From Ptiloglossa arizonensis (lineage: Eukaryota > Arthropoda > Insecta > Hymenoptera > Colletidae), in NCBI RefSeq assembly GCF_051014685.1, contig NW_027479763.1, positions 1 through 64,000 on the forward strand: a stretch of 64,000 nucleotides of DNA. The letters are read 5' to 3'. Shown here piece after piece: positions 26,720-39,133 of this stretch. The translations under genes were made by a program, and so were the position numbers. Under the pieces are notes generated by a model that saw only the letters and a program-made list of their open reading frames with translations, had not been told where the DNA came from and did not search any database. How positions within the stretch are numbered: the first letter of the stretch is position 1; the number at the start of each line of letters is the position of its first letter.

Positions 26720-27111
26720 CGGAATTTTTCGAATTCGTCAATCCGTTCGCGAGATATGGGTGTTTGAAGTTAAGGAATGGTTGAGAAACCATCAAAATTT
26801 TCGCAAGTCTGATGCTAGAAACGAACGACTGGAATGGCCTAGGGGAAAAGTACACATGCTATTGTAATCGGGCGAGTTTCTACTTTCAGATGCAACTGGA
26901 ATTTCTCGAGTTCGTCAATCCGTCTGCGAGATATGGCAGTTTGAAGTTAAGGAATGGTTGAGAAACCATCAAAATTTTCGCAATTTTGATGCTAGAAACG
27001 AATAACTACAATGGCCTAGAGGAAAAATACACGTACCGTTGTAATCTGGAGAGTTTCTAGTATCAGATGCAACAGTAATTATTAGGATTCGTCAATCCGT
27101 TCGCGAAATAT
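26720..27111 (+). repeat. Second copy of the 13.8-kb tract
   Basis: This is the partner of 13,816-14,207. It sits directly after the end of the 20-monomer duplication and before CATATGCCATAGG-type monomers, so an older sequence lies inside recently amplified material. Its presence in both large blocks means it was in place before the roughly 14.7-kb duplication. Confidence 0.8.
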
Positions 27112-27399
27112 GGGAGTTTGAAGGTAAGGAATGGTTGAGAAACCATCAAAATTTTCGCAAGTCTGGTATTCGAAACCAATGACTACTATGGCCTAGGGCA
27201 AAAATACACATACCGTTGCAATCGGGCGAGTTCCTATTTTCATATGCCATAGGAATTTCTCGAGCTCGTCAATCCGTTCGCGAGATACGGGAGTTTGAAG
27301 TTAGGGAATGGTTGAGAAACCAACAATAGTTTCGAAATTCTGATGCTAGAAACGAATAACTAGAATGGTTTAGGGCAAAAATGTTTATACTGTTGTAAT

Positions 27400-29150
27400 C
27401 GGGCGAGTTTCTGCTTTCAGATGCAACAGGAATTTCTCGAGTTCGTCAATCCGTACGCGAGATATGGGAGTTTGAAGTTAAGGAATGGTGGAGAAACCAT
27501 CAAAATTTTCGCAAGTCTGGTACTCGAAACCAATAACTGGAGTGGCCTAGGGGAAAAGTACACACACCGTTGTAATCGGGCGAGTTTCTACTTTCAGATG
27601 CTTTCAGGAATTTCTTGAGTTCGACAATCCGTTCGCGAGATATGGGAGTTTGAAGTTGAGGAATGGTTCAGAAGCCATCAAAATTTTCGCAAGTCTGGTA
27701 CTCGAAACCAATAACTGGAGTGGCCTAGGGGAAAAGTACACACACCGTTGTAATCGGGCGAGATTCTGCTTTCAGATGCTTTCAGGAATTTCTTGAGTTC
27801 GACAATCCGTTCGCGAGATATGGGAGTTTGAATTTAAGGAATGGTTGAGAAACCATCAAAATTTTCGCAGGTCTGATACTCGAAACCAATAACTGGAATG
27901 GCCTAGGGGGATGATACACACAGCATTGTAATCGGGCCAGTTTCTACTATCAGATGCAACAGGAATTTCTCGAGTTCGTCAATCCGTTCGCGAGATATGG
28001 AAGTTTGAAGTTAAGGAATGGTTGAGAAACCATCAAAATTTTCGCAATTCTGATGGTAGAAACGAACAACTAGAATGGCTTAGGGCAAAAATGTTCATAC
28101 CGTTGTAATCGGGCGAGTTTCTGCTTTCAGATGCAACAGGAATTTCTTGAGTTCGTCAATCCGTACGCGAGATATGGGAGTTTGAAGTTGAGGAATGGTG
28201 GAGAAACCATCAAAATTTTCGCAATTCTGATGCTAGAAACGAATAACTGGAATGGCCTAGGGAGAAGATACACATACCGTTGTAATCGGGCGAGATTCTA
28301 CTTTCAGATGTAACAGGAATTTCTCGAGTTCGTCAATCCGTTCGCGAGATATGGGAGATTGAAGTTAAGGAATGGTTGAGAAACCATCAAAGTTTTCGCA
28401 ATTCTGATGCTAGAAACGAATAACTGGAATGGCCGAGGGGAAAGATACACACACCATTGTAATCGGGCGAGTTTCTACTTTCAGATGCAACAAGAATTTC
28501 TCGAGTTCGTCAATCCGTTCGCGAGATATGGGAGTTTGAAGTTAAGGAATGTTTGAGAAACCATCAAAATTTTCGCTGGTGTGATACTCGAAACCAATAA
28601 CTGGATTGGCCTAGGGGAATGATACACACAGCAATGTAATCGGGCGAGTTTCTGCTTTCAGATGCAACAGGAATTTCTCGAGTTCGTCAATCCGTTCGCG
28701 AGATATGGGAGTTCGAAGCTAAGGAATGGTTGACAAACCATCAAAATTTTCGCAAGTCTGTTACCCGAAACCAATAACTGGAGTGGCCTAGGGGAAAAGT
28801 ACACACACCATTGTAATCGGGCGAGTTTCTGCTTTCAGATGCTTTCAGGAATTTCTTGAGTTCGACAATCCGTTCGCGAGATATGGGAGTTTGAATTTAA
28901 GGAATGGTTGACAAACCATCAAAATTTTCGCAGGTCTGATACTCGAAACCAATAACTGGAATGGCCTAGGGGGATGATACACACAGCATTGTAATCGGGC
29001 TAGTTTCTACTATCAGATGCAACAGGAATTTCTCGAGTTCGTCAATCCGTACGCGAGATATGGGAGTTTGAAGTTGAGGAATGGTGGAGAAACCATCAAA
29101 ATTTTCGCAATTCTGATGCTAGAAACGAATAACTGGAATGGCCTAGGGAG
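27400..29150 (+). repeat. ATGCTTTCAGG monomer cluster, block 1
   Basis: A diagnostic type in which ATGCAACAGG is replaced by the one-base-longer ATGCTTTCAGG, followed by AATTTCTTGAGTTCGACAATCC. It occurs near 27,598, 27,777 and 28,848 here and near 35,389 in the next cluster. Matching copies lie near 42,280, 42,459, 43,522, 50,068 and 52,369, and it appears near 53,961. A GGTTTC relative lies near 54,671. The type is absent from the first 27 kb and marks the recently expanded material. Confidence 0.8.
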
Positions 29151-32100
29151 AAGATACACATACCGTTGTAATCGGGCGAGATTCTAATTTCAGATGCAAC
29201 AGGAATTTCTCGAGTTCGTCAATCCGTTCGCGAGATGTGGGAGTTTGAAGTTAAGGAATGGTTGAGAAACAGTTAAAATTTCCGCAATTCTGATGCTAGA
29301 GACGTATAACTGGAATGGCCTAGGGGAAAAATGTTCATACCGTTGTAATCGGGCGTGTTTCTGCTTTCAGATGCAACAGGAATTTCTCGAGTTCGTCAAT
29401 CCGTTCGCGAGATATGGGAGTTTGAAGTTAAGGAATGGTTGAGAAACCATCAAAATTTTCGCAAGTCTGATACTTCTAACCAAAAAGTACAATGGCCTAG
29501 GGGAAAGATACACACACCATTGTAATCGGGCGAGTTTCTACTTTCAGATGCAACAGGAATTTCTCGAGTTCGTCAATCCGTTCGCGAAATATGGGAGTTT
29601 GAAGTTAAGGAATGGTTGAGAAACCATCAAAGTTTTCGCAATTCTGATGCTAGAAACGGATAACTGGAATGGCCTAGGGGAAAGATACACACTCCATTGT
29701 AACCGGGCGAGTTTCTACTTTCAGATGCAACAGGAATTTCTCGAGTTCGTCAATCCGTACGCGAGATGTGGGAGTTTGAAGTTAAGGAATGGTGGGGAAA
29801 CCATCAAAATTTTCGCAATTCTGATACTCGAAACCAATAACTACAATGGCCTAGGGGAAAAATACTCATGCCGTTGTAATCGGGCGAGTTCCTACTTTCA
29901 GATGCAACAGGAATTTCTCGAGTTCGTCAATCCGTTTGCGAGAAACGGGAGTTTGTAGTTAAGGAATGGTTGAGAAACCATCAAAATTTTCGCAATTCTG
30001 ACGCTAGAAAAGAATAACTGGAATGGCCTAGGGGAAAGATACACATGCCGTTGTAATCGGGCGAGTTTCTAATTTCAAATGCAACAGGAATTTCTCGAGT
30101 TCGTCAATCCGTTTGCGAGATACGGGAGTTTGAATTTAAGGAATGGTTGAGAAACCATCAAAATTTTCGCTATTCTGGTGCTAGAAACGAATAACTGGAA
30201 TGGCCTAGGGGAAAGATACACACACCATTGTAACCGGGCGAGTTTCTACTTTCAGATGCAACAGGAATTTCTCGAGTTCGTCAATCCGTACGCGAGATAT
30301 GGGAGTTTGAAGTTAAGGAATGGTGGAGAAACCATCAAAATTTTCGCAATTCTGATGCTAGAAACGAATAACTGGAATGGTCTAGGGAAAAGATACACAT
30401 ACCGTTGTAATCGGGCGAGATTCTACTTTCAGATGTAACAGGAATTTATCGAGTTCGTCAATCCGTTCGCGAGATATGGGAGATTGAAGTTAAGGAATGG
30501 TTGAAAAACCATCAAAGTTTTCGCAATTCTGATACTCGAAACCAATAACTACAATAGCCTAGGGGAAAAATACACATACCGTTGTAATCGTGCGAATTTC
30601 TATTTTCAAATGCAACAGGAATTTCTCGAGTTCGTCAATCCGTTCGCGAGATATGGGAGTTTGAATCTAAGGAATGGTTGAGAAACCATCAAAATTTTCG
30701 CAGGTCTGATACTCGAAACCAATAGCTAGAGTGGCCTAGGGGAATGATACACACAGCATTGTAATCGGGCTAGTTTCTACTTTCATTTGCAACAGGAATT
30801 TCTCGAGTTCGTCAATCCGTTCGCGAGATGTGGGAGTTTGAAGTTAAGGAATGATTGAGGTACCATCAAAATTTCCGCAATTCTGATGCTAGAAACGAAT
30901 AACTGGAATGGCCTAGGGGAAAGATACACATACCGTTGTAATCGGGCGTGTTTCTGCTTTCAGATGCAACAGGAATTTCTCGAGCTCGTCAATCCGTTCG
31001 CGAGATATGGGAGTTTGAAGTTAAGGAATGGTTGAGAAACCATTAAAATTTTCGGAATTCTGATGCTAGAAACGAATAACTAGAATGTCTTAGGGCAAAA
31101 ATGTTCATACCGTTGTAATCGGGCGTGTTTCTGCTTTCAGATGCAACAGGAATTTCTCGAGTTCGTCAATCCGTTCGCGAGATATGGGAGTTTGAAGTTA
31201 AGGAATGGTGGAGAAACCATCAAAGTTTTCGCAATTCTGATGCTAGAAACGAATAACTGGAATGGCCTAGGGGAAAAGTACACACACCGTTGTAATCGGG
31301 CGAGTTTCTATTTTCAAATGCAACAGGAATTTCTCGAATTCGTCAAACCGTTCGCGAGATATGGGAGTTTGAAGTTAAGGAATGGTTGAGAAACCATCAA
31401 AATTTTCGCAATTCTGATGCTAGAAACGAATAACTAGAATGGCTTAGGGCAAAAATATTCATACCGTTGTAATCGGGCGAGTTTCTGCTTTCAGATGCAA
31501 CAGGAATTTCTCGAGTTCGTCAATCCGGTCGCGAGATATGGGAGTTTGAAGTTAAGGAATGGTTGAGAAACCATCACAATTTTCGCAAGTCCTATACCCG
31601 AAACCAATAACTGGAATGGCATAGGGGAAAAGTACACACACCGCTGTCATCGGGCTAGTTTCTGCTTTCAGATGCAACAGGAATTTCTCGAGTTCGGCAA
31701 TCTGTTCGCGAGATATGGGAGTTTGAAGTTAAGGAATGGTTGAGAAACCATCAAAATTTTCGCAATTCTGATGCTCGAAACGAATAACTAGAATGGCTTA
31801 GGGCAAAAATGTTCATACCGTTGTAATCGGGCGAGTTTCTGCTTTCAGATGCAACTGGAATTTCTCGAGTTCCTCAATCCGTTCGCGAGATATGGGAGTT
31901 TGAAGTTAAGGAATGGTTGAGAAACCATCAAAATTTTCGCAAGTCTGATACTCCAAACCAATAACTACAATGGCCTAGGGGAAAAATACACACACCGTTG
32001 AAATCGGGCGAGTTTCTACTTTCAAATGCAACAGGAATTTCTCGAGTTCGTCAATACGTTCGCGAGATATGGGAGTTTGAAATTAAGGAATGGTTCAGAA

Positions 32101-33680
32101 ACCATCAAAATTTTCGCAAGTCTGGTACACGAAACCAACAACTACTATGGCCTAGGGCAAAAATACACACATCATTGTAATCGGGCGAGTTTCTACTTTC
32201 AGATGCAACTGGAATTTCTCGTGTTCGTCAATACGTTCGCGAGATATGGGAGTTTGAAGTTAAGGAATGGTCGAGAAACCATTAACATTTTCGCAAGTCT
32301 GGTACTCGAAACCAATGACTACAATGGCCTAGGGGAAAAATACACATGCCGTTGTAATCGGGCGAGTTTCTCCTTTCAGATGCAACTGGAATTTCTCGAG
32401 TTGGTCAATCCGTTCGCGAGATATTGGAGTTTGAAGTTAAGGAATGGTTGAGAAACCATCAAAATTTTCGCAAGTCTGACACTCGAAACCAATAACTGAA
32501 ATGGCCTAGGGGAAAAGTACACACACCATTGTAATCGGGCGAGATTCTACTATCAGATGCAACTGGAATTTCTCGAGTTCGTCAATCCGTTCGCGAGACA
32601 TGGGAGTTTGAATTTAAGGAATGGTTGAGAAACCATCAAAATTTTCGCAATTCTGATACTCGAAACGGACAACTGGAATGGGCTAGGGGAAAAGTACACA
32701 CACCATTGTAATCGGGCCAGGTTCTACTTTCAGATGCGACAGGAATTTCATGAGTTTGTCAATCCGTTCCCGAAATACGTTAGTTTGAAGTTAGGGAATG
32801 GTTGAGAAACCATCAAAATTTTCGCAAGTCTGATACTAGAAACCAATAACTGGAATGGCCTAGGGGAAAGTACACCCACCATTGTAATCAGGCGAGTTTC
32901 TACTTTCAGATGCAACTGGAATTTCTCGAGTTCATCAATCCGTTCGCGAGATATGGGAGTTTGAATTTAAGGAATGGCTGAGAAACCATCAAAATTTTCG
33001 CAATTCTGATGCTGGAAACGAATAACTGGAATGGCCTAGGGGAAAGATACACACACCATTGTAATCGCGCGAGTTTCTACTTTCAGATGCAACGGGAATT
33101 TCTCGAGTTCGTCAATCCGTTCGCGAGACATGGGAGTTTGAATTTAAGGAATGGTTGAGAAACCATCAAAATTTTGGCAATTCTGATGGTAGAAACCAAT
33201 AACTAGAGTGGCCTAGGGGAAAAATACACATACCTTTGTAATCGGGCGACTTTCTACTTTCAGATGCAACAGGAATTTCTCGAGTTCGTCAATCCGTTCG
33301 CGAGATATGGGAGTTTGAAGATAAGGAATGGTTGAGAAACCATCAAAATTTTCGCAAGTCTGACACTCGAAACAAATAACTAAAATGGCCTCTGGGAAAA
33401 GTACACACACCATTGTAATCGGGCGAGATTCTACTTTCAGGTGCAACAGGAATTTCTCGAGTTCGTCAATCCGTTCGCGAGATACGGGAGTTTGAAGGCA
33501 GGGAATGGTTGAAAAACCATCAAAATTTTCTCAAATCTGATACTCGAAACCAATAACTACAATGGCCTAGGGGAAGTTACACATGCCGTTGTAATCGGGC
33601 GAGTTTCTACTTTTAGATGCAACAGGAATTTCTCGTGTTGGTCAATCCGTTCGCGAGATACGGGAGTTTGAAATTAAGAA

Positions 33681-33696
33681 ATGTTTGAGAAAACAT
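33681..33696 (+). other. Dyad with compensating base change
   Basis: ATGTTTGAGAAAACAT keeps the 6-bp stem although the G:C pair has become T:A on both sides. The block 2 copy is at 48,539-48,554. A related unit near 26,599 (ATGTTTGAGACAACAT) keeps five pairs with a larger loop. Confidence 0.6.
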
Positions 33697-34219
33697 CAAA
33701 ATTTTCGCAATTCTGATACTCGAAACCAATAACTGGAATGGCCTAGGGGAAACGTACACACACCATTGTAATCGGGCGAGTTTCTACTTTCAGATGCGAC
33801 AGGAATTTCACGAGTTCGTCAATCCGTTCCCGAGATACGGGAGTTTGAATTTAGGGAATGGTTGAGAAACCAATAAAATTTTCGCAAATCTGATACTCGA
33901 ATCCTATAACTGGAATGGCCATGGGGAAAGATACACACACCATTGTAATCGCGCGAGTTTCTACTTTCAGATGCAACGGGAATTTCTCGAGTTCGTCAAT
34001 CCGTTCGCGAGATATGGGAGTTTGAAGTTAAGGAATGGTTCAGAAACCATCAAAATCTTCGCAAGTCTGGTACTCGAAACCAATGACCACAATGACCTAG
34101 GGTAAAAATACACATACCGCTGAAAATCGGGAGAGTTCCTACTTTCAGATGCAATTGGAATTTCTCGAGTTCGTCAATCCGTTCGCGAGATACGGGAGTT
34201 TGAAGGTAAGGAATGGTTG

Positions 34220-36520
34220 AGAAACCATCAAAATTTTCGCAAGTCTGGTATTCGAAAACAATGACTACTATGGCCTAGGGCAAAAATACACATACCGTTG
34301 CAATCGGGCGAGTTCCTATTTTCATATGCCATAGGAATTTCTCGAGCTCGTCAATCCGTTCGCGAGATACGGGAGTTTGAAGTTAGGGAATGGTTGAGAA
34401 ACCATCAATAGTTTCGAAATTCTGATGCTAGAAACCAATAACTAGAATGGTTTAGGGCAAAAATGTTTATACTGTTGTAATCGGGCGAGTTTCTGCTTTC
34501 AGATGCAACAGGAATTTCTCGAGTTCGTCAATCCGTACGCGAGATATGGGAGTTTGAAGTTAAGGAATGGTGGAGAAACCATCAAAATTTTCGCAATTCT
34601 GATGCTAGAAACGAATAACTGGAATGGCCGAGGGGAAAATACACATGCCGTTGTAATCGGGCGTGTTTCTACTTTCAGATGCCACAGGAATTACTCGAGT
34701 TCGTCAATCCGTTCGCGAGATATGGGAGTTTGAAGTTGAGGAATGGTTCAGAAGCCATCAAAATTTTCGCAAGTCTGGTACTCGAAACCAATAACTATTA
34801 TGGCCTAGGGCAAAAATACACATATCATTGTAATCGCGCGTGTTTCTACTTTCAGATGCAACAGGAATTTCTCGAGTTCGTCAATCCGTTCGCGAGATAT
34901 GGGCGTTTGAAATTAAGGAATGGTTCAGAAGCCATCAAAATTTTCGCAAGTCTGGTACTCGAAACCAATAACTACAATGGCCTAGGGGAAAATACACATG
35001 CCGTTGTAATCGGGCGAGTTTCTACTTTCAGATGCAACAGGAATTTCTCTAGTTGGTCAATCCGTTCGCGAGACATGGGAGTTTGAATTTAAGGAATGGT
35101 TGAGAAACCATCAAAATTTTCGCTGGTGTGATACTCGAAACCGATAACTGGAATGGCCTAGGGGGATGATACACACAGCATTGTAATCGGGCTAGTTTCT
35201 ACTATCAGATGCAACAGGAATTTCTCGAGTTCGTCAATCCGTTCGCGAGATATGGGAGTTTGAAGCTAACGAATGGTTGTGAAACCATCAAAATTTTCGC
35301 AAGTCTGTTACCCGAAACCAATAACTGGAGTGGCCTAGGGGAAAAGTACACACACCGTTGTAATCGGGCGAGTTTCTGCTTTCAGATGCTTTCAGGAATT
35401 TCTTGAGTTCGACAATCCGTTCGCGCGATATGGGAGTTTGAATTTAAGGAACGGTTGAGAAACCATCAAAATTATCGCAGGTCTGATACTCGAAACCAAT
35501 AACTGGAATGGCCTAGGGGGATGATACACACAGCATTGTAATCGGGCTAGTTTCTACTATCAGATGCAACAGGAATTTCTCGAGTTCGTCAATCCGTTCG
35601 CGAGATATGGAAGTTTGAAGTTAAGGAATGGTTGAGAAACCATCAAAATTTTCGCAATTCTGATGGTAGAAACGAACAACTAGAATGGCTTAGGGCAAAA
35701 ATGTTCATACCGTTGTAATCGGGCGAGTTTCTGCTTTCAGATGCAACAGGAATTTCTCGAGTTCGTCAATCCGTACGCGAGATATGGGAGTTTGAAGTTG
35801 AGGAATGGTGGAGAAACCATCAAAATTTTCGCAATTCTGATGCTAGAAACGAATAACTGGAATGGCCTAGGGAGAAGATACACATACCGTTGTAATCGGG
35901 CGAGATTCTACTTTCAGATGTAACAGGAATTTCTCGAGTTCGTCAATCCGTTCGCGAGATATGGGAGATTGAAGTTAAGGAATGGTTGAGAAACCATCAA
36001 AGTTTTCGCAATTCTGATGCTAGAAACGAATAACTGGAATGGCCGAGGGGAAAGATACACACACCATTGTAATCGGGCGAGTTTCTACTTTCAGATGCAA
36101 CAAGAATTTCTCGAATTCGTCAATCCGTTCGCGAGATATGGGAGTTTGAAGTTAAGGAATGTTTGAGAAACCATCAAAATTTTCGCTGTTGTGATACTCG
36201 AAACCAATAACTGGATTGGCCTAGGGGAATGATATACACAGCAATGTAATCGGGCGAGTTTCTGCTTTCAGATGCAACAGGAATTTCTCGAGTTCGTCAA
36301 TCCGTTCGCGAGATATGGGAGTTTGAAGTTAAGGAATGGTTGAGAAACCATCAAAATTTTCGCAAAGTTGATACTCGAAACCAATAACTACAATGGCCTA
36401 GGGGAAAAATACACATACCGTTGTAATCGGGGGAGTTTCTACTTTCAGATGCAACAGTGAATTTCTCGAGTTCGTCAATCCATTCGCGAGATATGGGAGC
36501 TTGAGGTTAAGGAATGCTTG
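34220..36520 (+). repeat. 13-monomer unit a in block 1 (2,301 bp)
   Basis: AAGTCTGGTATTCGAAAACA starts at 34,241 and again at 36,542, an offset of 2,301 bp (13 x 177). The unit holds the GTTTAGGGCAAAAATGTTTA, ATGCCACAGGAATTACTCG, CTATTATGGCC and ATGCTTTCAGG types in order. The same pair exists in block 2, so this duplication predates the large one. Confidence 0.85.
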
Positions 36521-38270
36521 AGAAACCATCAAAATTTTCGCAAGTCTGGTATTCGAAAACAATGACTACTATAGCCTAGGGCAAAAATACACATACCGTT
36601 GCAATCGGGCGAGTTCCTATTTTCATATGCCATAGGAATTTCTCGAGCTCGTCAATCCGTTCGCGAGATACGGGAGTTTGAAGTTAGGGAATGGTTGAGA
36701 AACCATCAATAGTTTCGAAATTCTGAAGCTAGAAACCAATAACTAGAATGGTTTAGGGCAAAATGTTTATACTGTTGTAATCGGGCGAGTTTCTGCTTTC
36801 AGATGCAACAGGAATTTCTCGAGTTCGTCAATCCGTACGCGAGATATGGGAGTTTGAAGTTAAGGAATGGTGGAGAAACCATCAAAATTTCGCAATTCTG
36901 ATGCTAAGAAACGAATAACTGGAATGGCCGAGGGGAAAATACACATGCCGTTGTAATCGGGCGTGTTTCTACTTTCAGATGCCACAGGAATTACTCGAGT
37001 TCGTCAATCCGTTCGCGAGATATGGAGTTTGAAGTTGAGGAATGGTTCAGAAGCCATCAAAATTTTCGCAAGTCTGGTACTCGAAACCAATAACTATTAT
37101 GGCCTAGGGCAAAAATACACATATCATTGTAATCGCGCGAGTTTCTACTTCAGATGCAACAGGAAATTTCTCGAGTTCGTCAATCCGTTCGCGAGATATG
37201 GGCGTTTGAAATTAAGGAATGGTTCAGAAGCCATCAAAATTTCGCAAGTCTGGTACTCGAAACCAATAACTACAATGGCCTAGGGGAAAATACACATGCC
37301 GTTGTAATCGGGCGAGTTTCTACTTTCAGATGCAACAGGAATTTCTGCTAGTTGGTCAATCCGTTCGCGAGACATGGGAGTTTGAATTTAAGGAATGGTT
37401 GAGAACCATCAAAATTATCGCAGGTCTGATACTCGAAACCAATAACTGGAATGGCCTAGGGGGATGATAGACACAGCATTGTAATCGGGCTAGTTTCTAC
37501 TATCAGATGCAACAGGAATTTCTCGAGTTCGTCAATCCGTTCGCGAGATATGGAAGTTTGAAGTTAAGGAATGGTTGAGAAACCATCAAAATTTTCGCAA
37601 TTCTGATGGTAAGAAACGAACAACTAGAATGGCTTAGGGCAAAAATGTTCATACCGTTTGTAATCGGGCGAGTTTCTGCTTTCAGATGCAACAGGAATTT
37701 CTCGAGTTCGTCAATCCGTACGCGAGATATGGGAGTTTGAAGTTGAGGAATGGTGGAGAAACCATCAAAATTTTCGCAATTCTGATGCTAGAAACGAATA
37801 ACTGGAATGGCCTAGGGAGAAGATACACATACCGTTGTAATCGGGCGAGATTCTACTTTCAGATGTAACAGGAATTTCTCGAGTTCGTCAATCCGTTCGC
37901 GAGATATGGGAGATTGAAGTTAAGGAATGGTTGAGAAACCATCAAAGTTTTCGCAATTCTGATGCTAGAAACGAATAACTGGAATGGCCGAGGGGAAAGA
38001 TACACACACCATTGTAATCGGGCGAGTTTCTACTTTCAGATGCAACAAGAATTTCTCGAGTTCGTCAATCCGTTCGCGAGATATGGGAGTTTGAAGTTAA
38101 GGAATGTTTGAGAAACCATTAAAATTTTCGCTGTTGTGATACTCGAAACCAATAACTGGATTGGCCTAGGGGAATGATATACACAGCAATGTAATCGGGC
38201 GAGTTTCTGCTTTCAGATGCAACAGGAATTTCTCGAGTTCGTCAATCCGTTCGCGAGATATGGGAGTATG
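36521..38270 (+). repeat. 13-monomer unit b in block 1, shortened
   Basis: This is the second copy of 34,220-36,520, but the offset falls from 2,301 to 1,945 bp after about 37.4 kb, so two monomers plus two bases are missing relative to the block 2 counterpart. The loss point (GGTTGAGAACCATCAAAATTA near 37,400) lies inside a patch of one-base indels (36,760-37,660), which makes a local assembly fault likely. Confidence 0.75.
36760..37660 (+). repeat. Satellite patch with clustered one-base indels
   Basis: Compared with the clean copies at 34.45-35.7 and 51.4-52.7 kb this stretch has isolated length errors: GGGCAAAATG, GATATGGAGTTTG, AAATTTCGCAATT, TGCTAAGAAACG, TACTTCAGATG, AGGAAATTTC, TTTCTGCTAGTTGG, GTAAGAAACG and CCGTTTGTAATC. 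Flanks are clean. The pattern resembles unpolished long-read consensus. Confidence 0.72.
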
Positions 38271-38867
38271 AGGTTAAGGAATGGTTGAGAAACCATCAAA
38301 ATTTTCGCTATTCTGATGCTAGAAACGAATAACTGGAATGGCCTAGGGGAAAGATACACACACCATTGTAACCGGGCGAGTTTCTACTTTCAGATGCAAC
38401 AGGAATTTCTCGAGTTCGTCAATCCGTACGCGAGATATGGGAGTTTGAAGTTAAGGAATGGTGGAGAAACCATCAAAATTTTCGCAATTCTGATGCTAGA
38501 AACGAATAACTGGAATGGTCTAGGGAAAAGATACACATACCGTTGTAATCGGGCGAGATTCTACTTTCAGATGTAACAGGAATTTATCGAGTTCGTCAAT
38601 CCGTTCGCGAGATATGGGAGATTGAAGTTAAGGAATGGTTGAAAAACCACCAAAGTTTTCGCAATTCTGATACTCGAAACGAATAACTGGAAAGGCCTAG
38701 GGAAAAGATACACATACCGTTGTAATCGGGCGAATTTCTATTTTCAAATGCAACAGGAATTTCTCGAGTTCGTCAATCCGTTCGCGAGATATGGGAGTTC
38801 GAATCTAAGGAATGGTTGAGAAACCATCAAAATTTTCGCAAGTCTGTTACCCGAAACCAATAACTGG

Positions 38868-38905
38868 AATGGCCTAGGGGAAAAGTACACACACCATTTT
38901 ATCGG
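38868..38905 (+). other. Junction between the two large blocks
   Basis: Sequence to the left (CCGAAACCAATAACTGG) matches the end of block 2 near 53,890; sequence to the right matches 24,182 onward. The switch lies in the stretch starting AATGGCCTAGGGG. Just inside it is a one-base-shorter variant, CCATTTTATCGGG, where the standard is CCATTGTAATCGGG. I saw this variant nowhere else in the window. Confidence 0.72.
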
Positions 38906-39133
38906 GCGAGATTCTACTTTCAGATGCAACAGGAATTTCTCGAGTTCGTCAATACGTTCGCGAGATATGGGAGTTTGAAGTTAAGGAATGTTTGAGAAAC
39001 CATCAAAATTTTCGCAAGTCTGGTACTTGAAACCAATGACTACAATGACCTAGGGGAAAAATACACATACCGCTGAATATCGGGCGAGTTCCTACTTTCA
39101 GACGCAATTGGAATTTCTCGAGATCGTCAATCC

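Larger units (their letters stand above)
24182..38867 (+). repeat. Large tandem block 1 (14,686 bp, about 83 monomers)
   Basis: The order of monomer types from 24,182 repeats from 38,868 at an offset of 14,685-14,686 bp (83 x 177 = 14,691). The offset then changes in steps: 14,680 by about 28 kb (small indels), 14,504 near 29.2 kb (one monomer absent from block 2), 13,973 near 30.9 kb (three absent), 14,858 near 32.8 kb (five extra in block 2), 14,680 near 34.1 kb (one absent) and 15,036 near 37.4 kb (two extra in block 2). Every step is a whole number of monomers apart from one- to three-base slips. The block ends where the sequence rejoins the 24,182 type. Confidence 0.9.

Noticed and set aside
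32026..32451. Longest open frame, 141 codons, with repeats of MQQEFLEFVNPFARYGSLKL
   Set aside because: It is a read-through of satellite monomers in a frame kept open by the 177-bp length. The same text appears in dozens of places with stops and frameshifts, and there is no start context, domain or codon pattern of a gene.
33681..33696. Hairpin as a transcription terminator
   Set aside because: The dyad is in nearly every monomer, its stem is only 6 bp, and there is no gene upstream or T-tract immediately after it.
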